Shown one piece after another: positions 37,001 through 50,279 of a stretch of 64,000 bases of DNA. A program made the position numbers and the translations under genes. The notes beneath the pieces are model-generated. The model was not told the DNA's origin. It worked only from the letters and a program-made list of their open reading frames with translations, and did not search any database. The stretch is from Sipunculus nudus (taxonomy: Eukaryota > Annelida > Sipuncula > Golfingiida > Sipunculidae), in assembly GCA_026874595.1 (NCBI GenBank), contig CM049315.1, forward strand, positions 2,422,501 to 2,486,500. Reading direction: 5' to 3'. How positions within the stretch are numbered: the first letter of the stretch is position 1; every line of letters begins with the position of its first letter.

Positions 37001-38616
37001 CATATACCTGTATATATGCATATACATATCACCAAGCATTATGTCGGGAATCGGAAAAATCCTGCACATTTAATGATGTAATATACATAAAATGCGTGGT
37101 AAAATCATGACCTTAAACGACATAAATATGACCTAATATTAAATTGTTTCACTCAATTCTGATAGAAGTGTTTGTCTCGTGTATACCCCTATCTCATAGA
37201 CAACCAAACCTTGGTTAATCTACAAATCCCAGCAGGAGAAAAAAAAAAAACTCTTGTACATCCGAAAGCTAGGGGATCCTGTGTGATGCAAGAGTATTTG
37301 CTAGGAGTGACACGTTCGCTTTTAATTATCCACATTTCTTTTATAATACGAAATTTTAACCTTTATGCTATTCAAAGAGCAAGAAAATACATGACTATAA
37401 TTCGTAAGCCCTGTCCTCTTGTTTAGTGTTCGAAAATTATCCCCATCTCGAACCGAAAGAAGTTGGGTCTTGATGGAGTTAATCGTGTGGATGGGTCTAG
37501 GACGCTACAGAAAAACTGTGGTATTTGGTGTACCACTTATAAAAAAATAGGTATTTCATTAGATAACAAGTTAATAAAAAACCTACAGCTTACAGGTAGC
37601 CGTGAGTTAGACTGCATTATGATTGGACCGATTACGTCGGAGGAACAAAACGCAGACTTACAGTCAGCCACTATATATACATGACATCGAAATTCGATAG
37701 CACACAAATAGCCATGTCAGGGAGTCAAGATTATATGATACTCCCGCAGGGTATAGCTTACAAAATGTTGTTCTTCAACGTGTCAAGGTAAAATAAAGGG
37801 AACAAAGGGTAAGTTGACAGAGTCACGAGCGCTGACTCACGTCAATCCATGTGACACGCGCAGGTTTATCGCGCGTGCCGCTGATTGGTCAACGTCGGAT
37901 GTCGTCTGCTTGTTCCCTTGGTGACATTCCTCACGCACGGTCAACAAGTACGTGGCAATGGGCGCCAAGTCAATACTGGTCATTTCGGTAAACCAGCACA
38001 AAACATTGATCGAGTGTCATTATTGCTGTATGCATAGCATCTGCATGTCTCTCCGTGTCTAAGACAATTGTACTGTAAACAAACGGACACAAGCACCGGT
38101 TTATTTATTTTTAATTCAGAAACCAATGTACTCATGGGAATGCAAATTGTCTCTTATCCAAGACCTGTGCATAGACCAACTCTTATGCTGCAATGTTTAA
38201 TTAACAATAGAACAGCAACATAAATTACAGGCAACATCAGGATTCCTTAATTGGGGGAGTTAGTTTTAACACTATACAAAAGGCATTACATGAATGATAC
38301 CGTATATACATAACATCCAGATATGTATGACGAAGGCCTTATTAAGCCTATATTATAAATCATTTCCCCCCAATGTTTATAAAAGTCTGAGAATTCTCGA
38401 AGAGTATAAATGCGATAATATATACATGTATATTGTATATATTTTTCTAAACCAATATGAGTATCTGACTGACAATATACAGAGGCTTACTAGGATAACG
38501 CAGGGAACACGCCCCTTTCCACCTCCCGACGTCAAATACCTGGCAAATAAAATAATACACATTTAATACAGACGAATTAACCTCATAATGCTTTTTAAAT
38601 ACCCCGAATTTAGTCC

Positions 38617-38688
38617 AGAACTAGACGCTGACCGTCCTCGCATCCAACCCGCCCTAACCAGGATCGAAACCCGTCAGCGTTCAGTTCT
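38617..38688. repeat. Imperfect 16-bp stem-loop with B-box-like loop
   Basis: AGAACTAGACGCTGAC at 38617-38632 pairs with GTCAGCGTTCAGTTCT at 38673-38688 (14 of 16 positions). On the minus strand the intervening segment includes ggtttcgatcctgg, similar to a tRNA T-arm. It may be a fragment of a tRNA-derived repeat. Confidence 0.5.
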
Positions 38689-40253
38689 AAAAAAAGCACT
38701 ATTATCCAGTTTAACTAAATTTGACTAAAACTATGATGATATGTGATAAAACTCTGTGATATGGGGGGGGGGGTCCCTAAAGGTTATAGGGACCTATTTC
38801 CAAGCCCTATATATTATCATATAAGGTGCACATGTTGGGTGCACTAGAAAAGTTTTTTTTCTATTGAGTGTTTGGCATCATGTTAAACATCAAACTCAAG
38901 ATCAACACCTGAAATTTTATTTTATTCCAGAAAAACAGGGGGTTCCGTATCTCGTTTTTCCGCCAGAAACCAGCTTCTGAAGTTTACTTTAGTGCACCAC
39001 AGATGTCGCCACCTGCCGAGCCATGCCCACACCACCAGCACTGACACATTCAATCTCCTCAAACAGCACAAAAAATTATGACTACCTCTGAGAAAAAAAA
39101 TTATTAAAAGTCTCCTGTCTCCCCCCATTTGGAACCAATATATTTTCCCTCATACATTTAATGCCTAACTTTCTCTGCTGCCCTACAATATTTAATGCCT
39201 GCTCACTCTTGACGCCACAAAGTGGGCCGACCTTGACCGGGCCTGGAAATAGGTCCCTCTAACCTAGATACCCCTTTCCAGAAGCCTCCCCCTCTGGCTT
39301 TATGAGCCCTATCTATTATTAATTCATCCATCTGTTCCTGCAACGTGCAACTTACTGTACAAAAAGTTATACACCGCCGGAACATCTCTTGTACACTCGA
39401 ACAATTATTCTGTTTATGTTACGATCGTTATGATCAACACCGTCACTGTTGTCTAGCAAATCCGATATTTTGCCGTGCAGGCAAAACAGGCATTTTAGAC
39501 CACGCGTTATTCGGCTGGTTTACAACTTTCATTCCATTAGGATAGGCAGATATGATGTCCAAATGGATCTTTCACGTGTCGCGAGTGCAGAACACTAGGT
39601 TATATTCGTGTCGCGAGTGCTAAGCCCTCGATAGAGCCTCTTACTTAGAATATCTTCAATGAAATTAAAGTGTAATATAATGCCCCGTAGAAAAGCCTGT
39701 TCAAATACTATAGCCAAATCGTGAGTATCGTTGGCATTTAAAAAAAAATATACATCATGCGTCTCTTCTAACCACCATCGCGCAACAGCAGATTTAAGCC
39801 ATACCAAAGACTTTTTATTCTAGTTTTAAGGGATTTGCAAATAAAAAAATATGATATTTTTTTTTATATTTTAAATGAATTCCAATTTTTGTAAATTGAA
39901 AATATTCATCGACCCTTTGACACGAGTGGCATGTGTAGCATGTCTTGCATTTGATGAAACTAATATATCATTTCATAAACAAATAACGAGAGTTAACATT
40001 TACAACACTGATTTCTCTTGAGATCAATATTTTTCATTATTCTTCTCTAATATTGTGCTTAAAGCTTCAATGCTATTCATGAACTTATAAATCTGAATAA
40101 ATAGTGGTAGGGGTATAATATTGGTTGCTTAAGTCTATGGTTCCCTATCCACACATCATTGTAAACACGTGTATAATCATTGTATCGGTGGCGGGGTAAA
40201 TGAAGGGGGGCTGAGTTTGACATGTGGTGTAGCTTGGATAGTTCAGAATGCTG

Positions 40254-40267
40254 CCACAGGGGGCAGC
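40254..40267 (+). promoter_or_regulatory. CTCF-like core
   Basis: ccacagggggcagc contains the core AGGGGGCAG of the CTCF consensus, but the 5' half of the motif matches poorly. Confidence 0.25.
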
Positions 40268-41039
40268 ACCTGGCGGACCAGGACCAGGCCGCAAGAGGCA
40301 GCACTGAACAGGTTTAAATATGTGGGATGCGCGTGCAGTCAGATTTATAAAATATTAATAATAACTCAACGCCTTATTGTTGCCTTATTTTCATATGAAC
40401 TTTTATGTTTTTTTTACCCAAAATATCGTTGCCACTTATTATAAAATAAGTCAATAATTTATACTACATCAAGGCCTCACCTGTTTCAAATTCTCATGTA
40501 ATTATGTCTATAGCGTGCTATAGCGTCTATAGTACTGTTTAGGCTGGATAAGTCTGAACACCAGAAACTAAAATAGGGAACCTCAAATATCGACAAGGAA
40601 GTTGTTTTTTCGGATAACAGAACACGGTGGCTTTTATAGGGTAAACCACATATTACAGTCGGTTGGTAACAAAGCTCTGATTTAAGAGCCTGAATAGGTA
40701 GAGTACCAGAATATCATACTAATAATTAATTTTATAACCAATTGCTTTGATAACTAGACATCTGCATTCTAAGGAATACAAGCCTCCGCCTGGGTGGAGT
40801 CCCATTGTTGGATGCTCCTCAAACCATGCCCAGGTTCATTCTTACATTAGTGGCCGTATCTAATCTAATCGATTTCTTAACTGGCCCATTCCCGAAATAT
40901 CCTTAAAATTTCGCGAATCCGTTCATGATTGCGTGAGTGATGTTGTTAACAAACACATTAACACGCACACAAACACACAGACACGAACAGGTCAGAGCGC
41001 ATAACCTCCCGGGCGGAGGCAATGGAACACAGAGGACCA

Positions 41040-41093
41040 GCGCCATCTTGTGTCCGTATAAGAGACAACACATAATTCAGCAGCAGATGGCGC
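41040..41093. promoter_or_regulatory. YY1-like and CTCF-like sites
   Basis: GCGCCATCTTG at 41040-41050 fits a YY1 site. GCAGCAGATGGCGC at 41080-41093 matches 13 of 14 positions of the CTCF consensus CCASYAGRKGGCRS. The two lie 30 bp apart. Binding in this species is unproven. Confidence 0.3.
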
Positions 41094-42241
41094 CTCTGTT
41101 TCGCGACTTCAATTAAATTCAATTCATTTTATTGCCACAAAAAATATATACATTATGCATGAAACAGTTTATTTATATATAATTGTACCTGTGACAAATA
41201 GGTGACTCATATGGTGCAGACACTGTGCAATACGACGTTTAAATGTTGATATTGATATACAACAAGGATCAATATCTTCAACAAAATTGTTTTATTGTAG
41301 GCTGTAGTTTTACATATTGGTACAAGGAAAAAATGCAATTTTCTTGTTCTGTAATGATGTACATATTTTTTTTTTCGCAAAATAATTTAGATACAATTAA
41401 AAGTAACATTCATAATTAACCTTACACATTAATAAACCAACACTGTAATTGTAGATAATTTCAAGATTTAGTAACCTAAGGGATATTAACAGGTCATGTG
41501 TATGTGAATTATATATTATTTCTATCAAACACAAACCTGTCCAGTATTTTTGTTGTATGATGCAACGTGTTGTTATAAATATTTAAGCCACAGATCTGGC
41601 ACCAAAAGTGTGCTGATACACAGAGGGTTGTCGCATCTTTGATTCTTAGTAGTAGACCAAACGGCAAACGTAAGGTCATGGATTCAATGCCCATACAGAG
41701 AGAACCGACTTATTGTGTATTCATGTCCTATGTCTCTACACAGTGAACCAGTGTGGCTATTCCTACATTGCTCTATGTGTGTGTACACATTCAAACCTCT
41801 CCTATCGACCAAATTGGTATACCGACCACCTAGAAATAACGAACATTTTTCATGGTCCGAATTCTATTTATTCTTTATACCAAAAATGAAACCTCAGGTT
41901 AGCGGAAACCTCGTTCTTTTTTATTTTATTTTATTTTTTGGTCCCAACAGGTAAACTTTACCTGGATAATCATTTAATAAGTAAACACTACCTGTATGTC
42001 GAGGCGTAATCAATACAGAACAGCAGACCAACCAAGTACAGGGCATAGGTCACGTGTTCATGGATGGTCAAACTATGGCAGGGATGTATGCGTCAAGGTC
42101 AAGTTATGAAGTTCAGATTTATGTCCACACGGGCGGTTGTAAGATCCGTGCTAGCTATAACCAAACTTCACTTATACGACCACCTCAAATGAGACAACGT
42201 TATCGAAGTCCCGTTGGTACGTTGGTAATGACATTTTCGAA

Positions 42242-42244
<3 letters not shown>

Positions 42245-42317
<73 letters not shown>
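42245..42317. repeat. (TC)36 microsatellite
   Basis: A 73-bp uninterrupted TC run, directly abutting the 53-bp satellite. Confidence 0.98.
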
Positions 42318-42321
<4 letters not shown>

Positions 42322-42325
42322 TATA

Positions 42326-45300
42326 GTGAGACATACCAGTGAGAGGACCGCTCACCCTGAACTCATAAACACGACGAAAAATGACATATTAGTGAGACGA
42401 CCGCTCACGAGGAGCCCATAAACACAACGAAAGTGGACATACCAGTGAGACGACCGCTCACAAGGAGCCCATAATCACAACGAAAGTGGACACACCAGTG
42501 AGACGACCGCTCACGAGGAGCCAATAAACACAACGAAAGTGGACATACCAGTGAGACGACCGCTCACCCTGAACTCAAAAACACCGCGAAAGTGGACATA
42601 CTAGCAAGACGACCGCTCACCCTGAACTCATACACACGACGAAAGTATACCAGTGGACATACTAGTGAGACGACCGCTCACGAGGAGCACATAAACACAA
42701 CGAAAGTGGACATACCAGTGAGACGACCAATCACGAGGAGCCCATAAACACAACGAAAGTTGACATACAAGTGAGACATACCAGTGAGACCAGTGAGCCC
42801 ATAAACACAACGAAAGTGGACATACCCGTGAAACGACCGCTCACAAGGAGCCCATAAACACAACGAAAGTTGACATACCAGTGAGACGACCGCTCACGAG
42901 GAGCCAAAAAACACAACGAAAGTGGACATACCAGTGAGACGACCGATCACGAGGAGCCCATAAACACAACGAAAGTGGACATACCAGTGAAACGACCGCT
43001 CACCCTGAACTCATACACACGACGAAAGTGGACATACCAGTGAGACGATCGCTTACGAGGAGCCCATAAACACAACGAAAGTGGACATACCCGTGAGACG
43101 ACCGCTCACGAGGAGCCCATAAACACAACGAAAGTTGACATACCAGTGAGACGACCGCTCACGAGGAGCACATAAACACGACGTAAGTGGACATACCAGT
43201 GAGACGACCGCTCACCCTGAACTCAAAAACACAGGGAAAGTGGACATACTAGTTAGACGACTGCTCACCTTGAACTCATACACACGACGAAAGTGGATAT
43301 ACTAGTTAGACGACTGCTCACCCTGAACTCATACACACGACGAAAGTGGACATATTAGTGAGACGACCGCTCACGTGGAGCCCATAAACACAACGAAAGT
43401 GGACATACCAGTGAGACGACCGATCACGAGGAGCCCATAAACACAACGAAAGTGGACATACCAGTGAGACGACCGCTCACGAGGAGCACATAAACACGAC
43501 GAAAGTGGACATACCAGTGAGACGACCGCTCACCCTTAACTCAAAAACACAGGGAAAGTGGACATACTAGTTAGACGACTGCTCACCTTGAACTCATACA
43601 CACGACGAAAGTGGATATACTAGTTAGACGACTGCTCACCCTGGAGCCCATAAACACGACGAAAGTGGACATGCCAGTGAGACGACCGCTCAGGAGGAGC
43701 CCATAAACACAACGAAAGTGGACATACCAGTGAGACGACCGATCACGAGGAGCACATAAACACAACGAAAGTGGACATACCAGTGAGACGACCGCTCACC
43801 CTGAACTCAAAAACACCGCGTAAGTGGACATACTAGATAGACGACCGCTCACCCTGAACTCATACACAAAACGAAAGTTGACATACCAGTGAGACGACCG
43901 CTCACGAGGAGCCCATAAACAAAACAAAAATGGACATACCAGTGAGACGAAAGCTCACGAGGAGCCCATAAACACAACAAAAGTAGACATACCAGTGAGA
44001 CGACCGCTCATGAGGAGCCCATAAACACACCGAAAGTCGAAATACCAGTGAGACGACCGCTCACGAGGAGCCCATAAACACATCGAAAGTGGACATTCCA
44101 GTGAGACGACCGTTCACGAGGAGCCCATTCACACAACGAAAGTGGACATACCAGTGAGACGACCGCTCACGAGGAGCCCATAAACACAACGAAAGTGGAC
44201 ATACAAGTGAGACGACCGCTCATGAGGAGCCCATAAACACAACGAAAGTGGATATACCAGTAGACGACCACTCAGGAGGAGCCCATAAACACAACGAAAG
44301 TGGACATACCAGTGAGGCGACGGCTCAGGAGGAGCCAATAAACACAACGAAAGTGGACATACCAGTGAGACGACCGCTCACGAGGAGCCCATAAACACAA
44401 CGAAAGTGGACATACCAGTGAGACGACCGATCACACTGAACTCAAAAACACCGCGAAAGTGGACAAGCCAGTGAGACGACCGCTCACGAGGAGCCCATTA
44501 ACACAACGAAAGTGGATATACCAGTGAGACGACCGCTCACGAGGAGCTCATAAACACAACGAAAGTCGACATACCAGTGAGACGACCGCTCACGAGGAGC
44601 CCATAAACACAACGAAAGTGGACATACCAATGAGACGACCGCTCACCCTGAACTCAAAAACACCGCGAAAGTGGACATACTAGTTAGACGACCCCTCACC
44701 CTGAACTCATACACACGACAAAAGTGGACATACCAGTGAGACGACTGCTCACCCTGAACTCAAAAACACGACGAAAGTGGAAATACCAGTGAGATGACCG
44801 CTCATCCTGAACTCATAAACACGACAAAAGTGGACATACCAGTGAGATGACCGCTCACCCTGAACTCAAAAACACGACGAAAGTGGACATACTAGTTAGA
44901 CGACCCCTCAACCTGAACTCATACACACGACAAAAGTGGACATACCAGTGAGACGACTGCTCACCCTGAACTCAAACACACGACGAAAGTGGAAATACCA
45001 GTGAGATGACCGCTCATCCTGAACTCAAAAACACGACGAAAGTGGAAATAGCAGTGAGATGACCGCTCACCCTGAACTCATACACACGACGAAAGTGGAC
45101 ATACCAGTGAGGGACCGCTCACCCTGAACTCATAAAAACGACGAAAGTGGACATACCAGTGAGAGAACCGCTCACTCTGAACTCATACACACGACGAAAG
45201 TGGACATACTAGTTAGACGACAGCTCAACCTGAATCCTTAAACACGACAAAAGTGGACAAACCAGTGAGACGACCGCTCACCCTGAACTCATACACACGA

Positions 45301-45620
45301 CAAAAGTTGACATATTAGTGAGACGACCGCTCATCCTAAACCCATAAACACGACGAAAGTGGACATACTAGTGAGACGACCGCTCACGAGAAGCCCATAA
45401 ACACATCGAAAGTGGACATACTAGTTAGACGACCGCTCACGAGGAGCCCATAAATACAACGAAAGTGGACATACTAGCTAGACGACTGCTCACCCTGAAC
45501 TCATACACACGACGAAAGTGGACATACTAGTGAGACGACCGCTCATCCTGAACTCATAATCACGACGAAAGTGGGCATACCGGTGAGACGACCGCTCACC
45601 CTAAAGTCACAAACACGACG
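42326..45620. repeat. 53-bp satellite, about 62 units
   Basis: Head-to-tail 53-bp units of the form gacataccagtgagacgacc + gctcacgaggagcccataaa + cacaacgaaagtg. Two unit types alternate in patches: one with gaggagcccataaacacaac, the other with cctgaactcatacacacgac. The second type dominates to the right, from about 44640. Each unit contains GTGAG and CTCAC around a 7-nt loop, acgaccg. Short minus-strand frames (CLWAP..., FRCVYGL...) appear in all three frames because 53 is not a multiple of 3, which argues against coding. Confidence 0.95.
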
Positions 45621-46781
45621 ACCATCATCCTTCCGAGCTTTTGGTTTGTTACTAATTTTGGTTGGTTTTGATCATCTTTGATTTTCTTTTTTTTTTATAT
45701 ACTCGATACATAAGGAAAAATAACCTCTTTAAACCGGATATAAAACTTCAAGTAATATTTTTTGTTAGTTATCTTCATCCATATATGTATGGGGTACCAA
45801 AGGATGTATGTTTGTATGTCTGTGTTTTAGCAATTTAGACTGGTGGCCTCTAGTGGAGGAATACGTTTTTTATCTATATGAAGGCTTTTTGGTGTGAGAA
45901 AAGTTTGTTCAGTCTGTGAAATGATTTAGTCAAGCGGTCAGCCTAGGTGGAGGTAAATGCGCTCTCTCACTGCTTTAGATTTTATCTATTTTAGATTTTA
46001 ACTATTGACAAAGTCAACTAGGGCTCTCTATTTTAGATTTAATTGAGCCTTTTATCAAGTTATTCAGGTATTTAAAATAATACAAGATATACAATCACAT
46101 AGTTTTCCTAATCAAGAGACATCAGAAGATTCGCTTATATGAGGGACAAGTTGCTAATGATAAGTTGTCAAGGGTTCGAGTATTTTAAACTCTAACATGT
46201 GTCAATTTACACTCCTGTAACCGGGTCACTTAAAATAGAACCCTGAAAGTCGGACAAAGATTGAGCCTTGGAGCAAGTACGAATATATCGTTTATGACCA
46301 CGTGGTACTACGCGCAGACGTGTCCTTATCTGCATACACGTGTCGATTCCAAGGGGCCAGACATGTAGTATAAGCGTTTTTCAGCTTGTATACTATAAAA
46401 AATTGCATACTTTTACTGCCCACAGGTATCGAAACGTTTTTCATGTGGTGTAATTCCTGATACGGCTTACGTATGGCGTGTTACGGCGTATAACAAACCC
46501 TATCCAGGTGTAGGACGGTTATTTTAAAGGGGCCTATTCCGCCACGTGACGTCCATTTACTAAAATAATCCATTGAACCTTTTTCATAAAAAAATAATAA
46601 GCCATGAAACTCCGATCTTATGGCACACAAGCTGTCAGGTTATTATTTAATCCTTGTAATTATAACACGATAGGAGCCGCGAAAATATCTAAAATACATT
46701 TAACAAGGAAATCTAAAAAAAAAGGATGAGAACCGTGAACAAGTGGTCGCTAAATATGTGTGGTCGTGAGGAGAGGTTTAA

Positions 46782-46818
<37 letters not shown>
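46782..46818. repeat. (AT)n microsatellite
   Basis: An AT run of about 37 bp. Confidence 0.95.
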
Positions 46819-46822
<4 letters not shown>

Positions 46823-47302
46823 AATTATAATTATTAATTATCTGTTAATGAATATTACAGTAAGAAAAGTTTTATTATTGCAAGAAGTCTGTCATTTTAT
46901 ACAAGTTTAAAAAGAAAGAGATCTATATCCCCGGGAGAGTTTTGCCTTAAAGCAACCATGACATTTTGGTAATTAAATCGGGTATTACAGGCTAATAATT
47001 ATTGGGTTAAACTGTTTGCAATATTTAACAAATGCGAAATTTTTCTCAATTGTCACCATTCATGTAGCACGGAACGGTTTGGTATGATTATTAAAAACGT
47101 CAGAAAAATATTGAAGTTCTAGGCTTATTCTTTAAAATGTTTTAAAAGGAAACTTAAAAATTATTCAACTTGAATTATATAGTTTTATCTGTACCGGAAT
47201 TCGCACCCACGTCGGTGTCACCCTTCAAACCGCTTCGCCAATAAAGCAAAAATTAATGGCGAGACAGGAAGGTCCGCCGTTACATGCAGCCAATAAAAAT
47301 AA

Positions 47303-47305
<3 letters not shown>

Positions 47306-47352
<47 letters not shown>
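47306..47352. repeat. (AT)n microsatellite
   Basis: An AT run of about 47 bp. Confidence 0.95.
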
Positions 47353-47357
<5 letters not shown>

Positions 47358-48119
47358 ACGCGTATGTACGTACAATTCGTACCCGGGTCCTTCCGTTCGG
47401 ATGTTCTTATATTATCACTAGAAGAGCCAAGAACACATATAAACGCGTATATTCTAAAATCAGTCCTCTCCCCTACATGTCACTTTCCCCAGATATTTCG
47501 TCCTCCACTTGCCCCGTTGTCTCACTTTTAGTAACAACCTGTGCACCGGCATTCACCTCGACGATTCAGACTACAGGTCAGTCAGGCTTCTAGAACAAAT
47601 ACCAGATACAGCATTCACACAGCCATATTTCTCCTCTGCCTTATCAGCAGTCACCGTCTAACTCAACACGTTTAAATAACTATTGCTAATAATACGTAAT
47701 CGTAAGAAAAAATGCAACATGTGTCAGTTTTCCACTGCGGTTACCGGGTCACTTGAAATCAGATAATGACCAGGCATGCACATACCTATTGTTGAGCGTA
47801 AACTTACAGTTTAACATATACATGTTTGACATTATATACTTCATCATGATAACGCCGTTTTACCTTGCATGTACCTACACATATAACCCTTTCTTGCATA
47901 GTTGAATTGCGCGGTAATAGCCCCCTCGAGGATGAAAACATCATTAAAACTAAATATTTCTTGGCATCGCAGGTGCCATACCCTCCCCAGATAATTAACA
48001 CCCCCCCCCCCCCCTTTAAGAATAGGCCCCCCATCTTCAGCAGCATAAAATGACACTTGGCAAGCGACTCTAGTTTCCATCTATCAACTTGAGAAACAAT
48101 ATTTTTCACCAGATATGGG

Positions 48120-48930
48120 GGCCATTAAAGTGAATCACTCTTAAGAAAAGAGCATTAATTTATTTTACGGAAATGGTAAGTGGCGGAAAATTTTCCAGGA
48201 TTGATAGACATGCCAAATTTCAGACCAATACCTTGAACCACTCCGAAGGTATAAGCAGTTTTCACCCAAAGCACATGTACAGATGTAAGCCACGGCAGAA
48301 CGATTCTAAGTAGCGCCACCAATCTTGAGTGTAAGTTGGTGAAGTCCAAGATCTAAGGATATGCACCAATTCAGGCCAATAGGGCAAATAACTCCTGAGA
48401 AAAGAGCATTAATTTATTTTACGGAAACAGGAAGGTAGGGATCGCAACCTGTCTAGTTTACGAGAAAACTTTCCAAGATGGATGAACATGCCAAACTTCA
48501 GACCAATATCTCCGGGGATATGACCAATTTTCACCCAAAGCACATGTGCAGATGGACAACACGCCAAACGATTGCAGATAACACAACCAGTCCTGAGTAC
48601 AAGATTGAGGAGTCAAAGATTTATGGACATGGGTATTTTCAGGCAATTAAGGCAAATCACTCCTCAGAAAAGGGCTTTTATTTATTCTACAAAAAAGGGA
48701 AGGTCGGTGGCGCCCCCAGTCACGTTAACGAGAAATCTTTCAAATCTATGGACATGCCACATTTCAGACCAATACCTTGAACCACTCCGGGGATATGGAC
48801 AATTTTCACCAAAAGCAAACGTACAGATTGACGCCACACAATTACGAATCCAGATAGTGCCACCTGTCTTGAATACAAGATGGAGGTATCCAAGATTAAC
48901 GGACATGCACAATTTCAGACTAATCTGTCC
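48120..48930. repeat. Degenerate tandem repeat, about 265-bp units, three copies
   Basis: The block gagcattaatttattttacgg recurs at about 48150, 48402 and (diverged) 48668. The block catgccaaatttcagaccaat recurs at about 48208, 48488 and 48753. A shared ttttcaccmaaagcacatgt block lies between them. Open frames over this stretch are not conserved between copies, so it is a repeat rather than a gene. Confidence 0.8.
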
Positions 48931-49886
48931 ACTAGTTTTTCAATTTTAATGCTCCCAGTACCACAGAAGACAAAGCTATCCAAGAGCTTCGAGCAATTTG
49001 ATTTTTGGACCAATCCATGCATTTCTTATTGCGATATTTATATTTTTGTCTGATTTTCGCCATATATTGCAATATTCAAGGTCAAAGCTACTCTCAAAGA
49101 AAAGGCCATGACCCCTATTTACATAAAAATCATCCCATAACTCATGTCAATGTATATGCCGCCTAACCGTGCTTAAACCATAGTATCCCGACTTTGTCTG
49201 GGGATACAATAATAAATTATTTGGATTTATAGGAGAATATGGGGAATGACTTCCTTAGTACAGGCTTGATATCGATCCGGAAAGTTCATATCCAAGGGCA
49301 TTACCCTGGCTTGGCCATAGAGGAGTAGCATGCCTGGGTAATGCCGAGTGGTACCACCGTCGGTTGAAATATAGATAATACACTATTGCCGCAGATAGGT
49401 ATTAAAGTGTGTGTAATATAAACAGAGTAATATCATGCCCAAGGTATTTAGCGCAAACACGTACTTATATGCTATACGTTCCTGAGCAACTTTCTTAACC
49501 ATATATATATATATATATATTTATTTATATACACACCTACCTGCGAAGGATGACCTTTTAAATTTGATATCATTGCTTTAGTCTGACCGGTCTTCACAGC
49601 AAGTGATGGTTTGAAATCTTGATCACACACATCATAGGCTATTCTTCATTCTCATCATCATTTCTACATTAAATTATCGATTATTACAAAGACGCACAGA
49701 CAAACAGACTGGACGACCAAAGGTCGAGCGCTTACCGGAAACTGAAATAGAATGGACGTTCTATGAGCTATTATCAGTTGTATATGGATTCTAAAATACA
49801 TGAACGTGACTTGTCATATCCTTTTAACAAGATGTATTAACAAGGTGAATATACCCCTGTATAACTGAAACATATAGAATTGCTGG

Positions 49887-49932
<46 letters not shown>

Positions 49933-50279
49933 TTACAAATAAATATTAATAGCTAATAACATGACAATTAATACAGATAAAAGGTATACAGTATAATCAT
50001 TGTTCTGCATAACCATAATCTCTGTTGATAAATAGTTAACAAATATAAAATACAATGAAAAGCATGGTGTGAAATATTTTTAAATGAGTCATGATGTTTA
50101 TTTGAGTCTTTGTAGATTTAAGTTATAAGTTAAAGAATAAGATATCTTTCAGATTTCAATGATGTCACTACCTCTGACAGCAGCTCAGAGGCAGGCCGGG
50201 TAGCGGCTGTGTCTCAGAGATGAAGGAACATATGAGTGTCATAAAAAAGGCAGAATGAATACAGCATATATTCAGCAGG
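48931..50279. other. Non-coding stretch
   Basis: No gene supported. (AT)n at about 49501-49520 and (AT)n(GT)n at about 49890-49931. A hairpin is at 49297-49345. Confidence 0.45.
49297..49345. repeat. 14-bp stem-loop
   Basis: GGCATTACCCTGGC at 49297-49310 pairs with GCCTGGGTAATGCC at 49332-49345 (13 of 14 positions) around a 21-nt loop. It could be the remains of a small inverted-repeat element. Confidence 0.55.

Larger units (their letters stand above)
35991..38616. other. AT-rich non-coding stretch with microsatellites
   Basis: Contains (AAT)n at about 36727-36766 and (AT)n at about 36951-37000. A less AT-rich patch at 37825-37935 carries an inverted CCAAT box and gcgcgtgcc. No gene supported. 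Confidence 0.45.
38689..42244. other. Non-coding stretch
   Basis: No gene supported. It contains a poly-G run near 38762-38772 and candidate factor sites near 40254, 41040 and 41080. Confidence 0.4.
45621..48119. other. Non-coding stretch
   Basis: No gene supported. (AT)n at about 46782-46818 and 47306-47352, and a poly-C run near 48000-48014. A short direct similarity links 46195-46236 and 47717-47759 (acatgtgtca ... accgggtcactt), perhaps fragments of one dispersed repeat. Confidence 0.45.

Noticed and set aside
39203-39385. LINE ORF1 fragment on the minus strand (IIDRAHKA)
   Set aside because: The short motif resembles part of L1-type ORF1 proteins, but the following sequence does not continue the similarity.
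42628-44347. Short minus-strand Cys/Trp-rich proteins
   Set aside because: They are the 53-bp satellite read in rotating frames.
48478-48949. Overlapping plus-strand frames of 100 and 125 residues
   Set aside because: They lie in the degenerate 265-bp repeat and are not kept between its copies.
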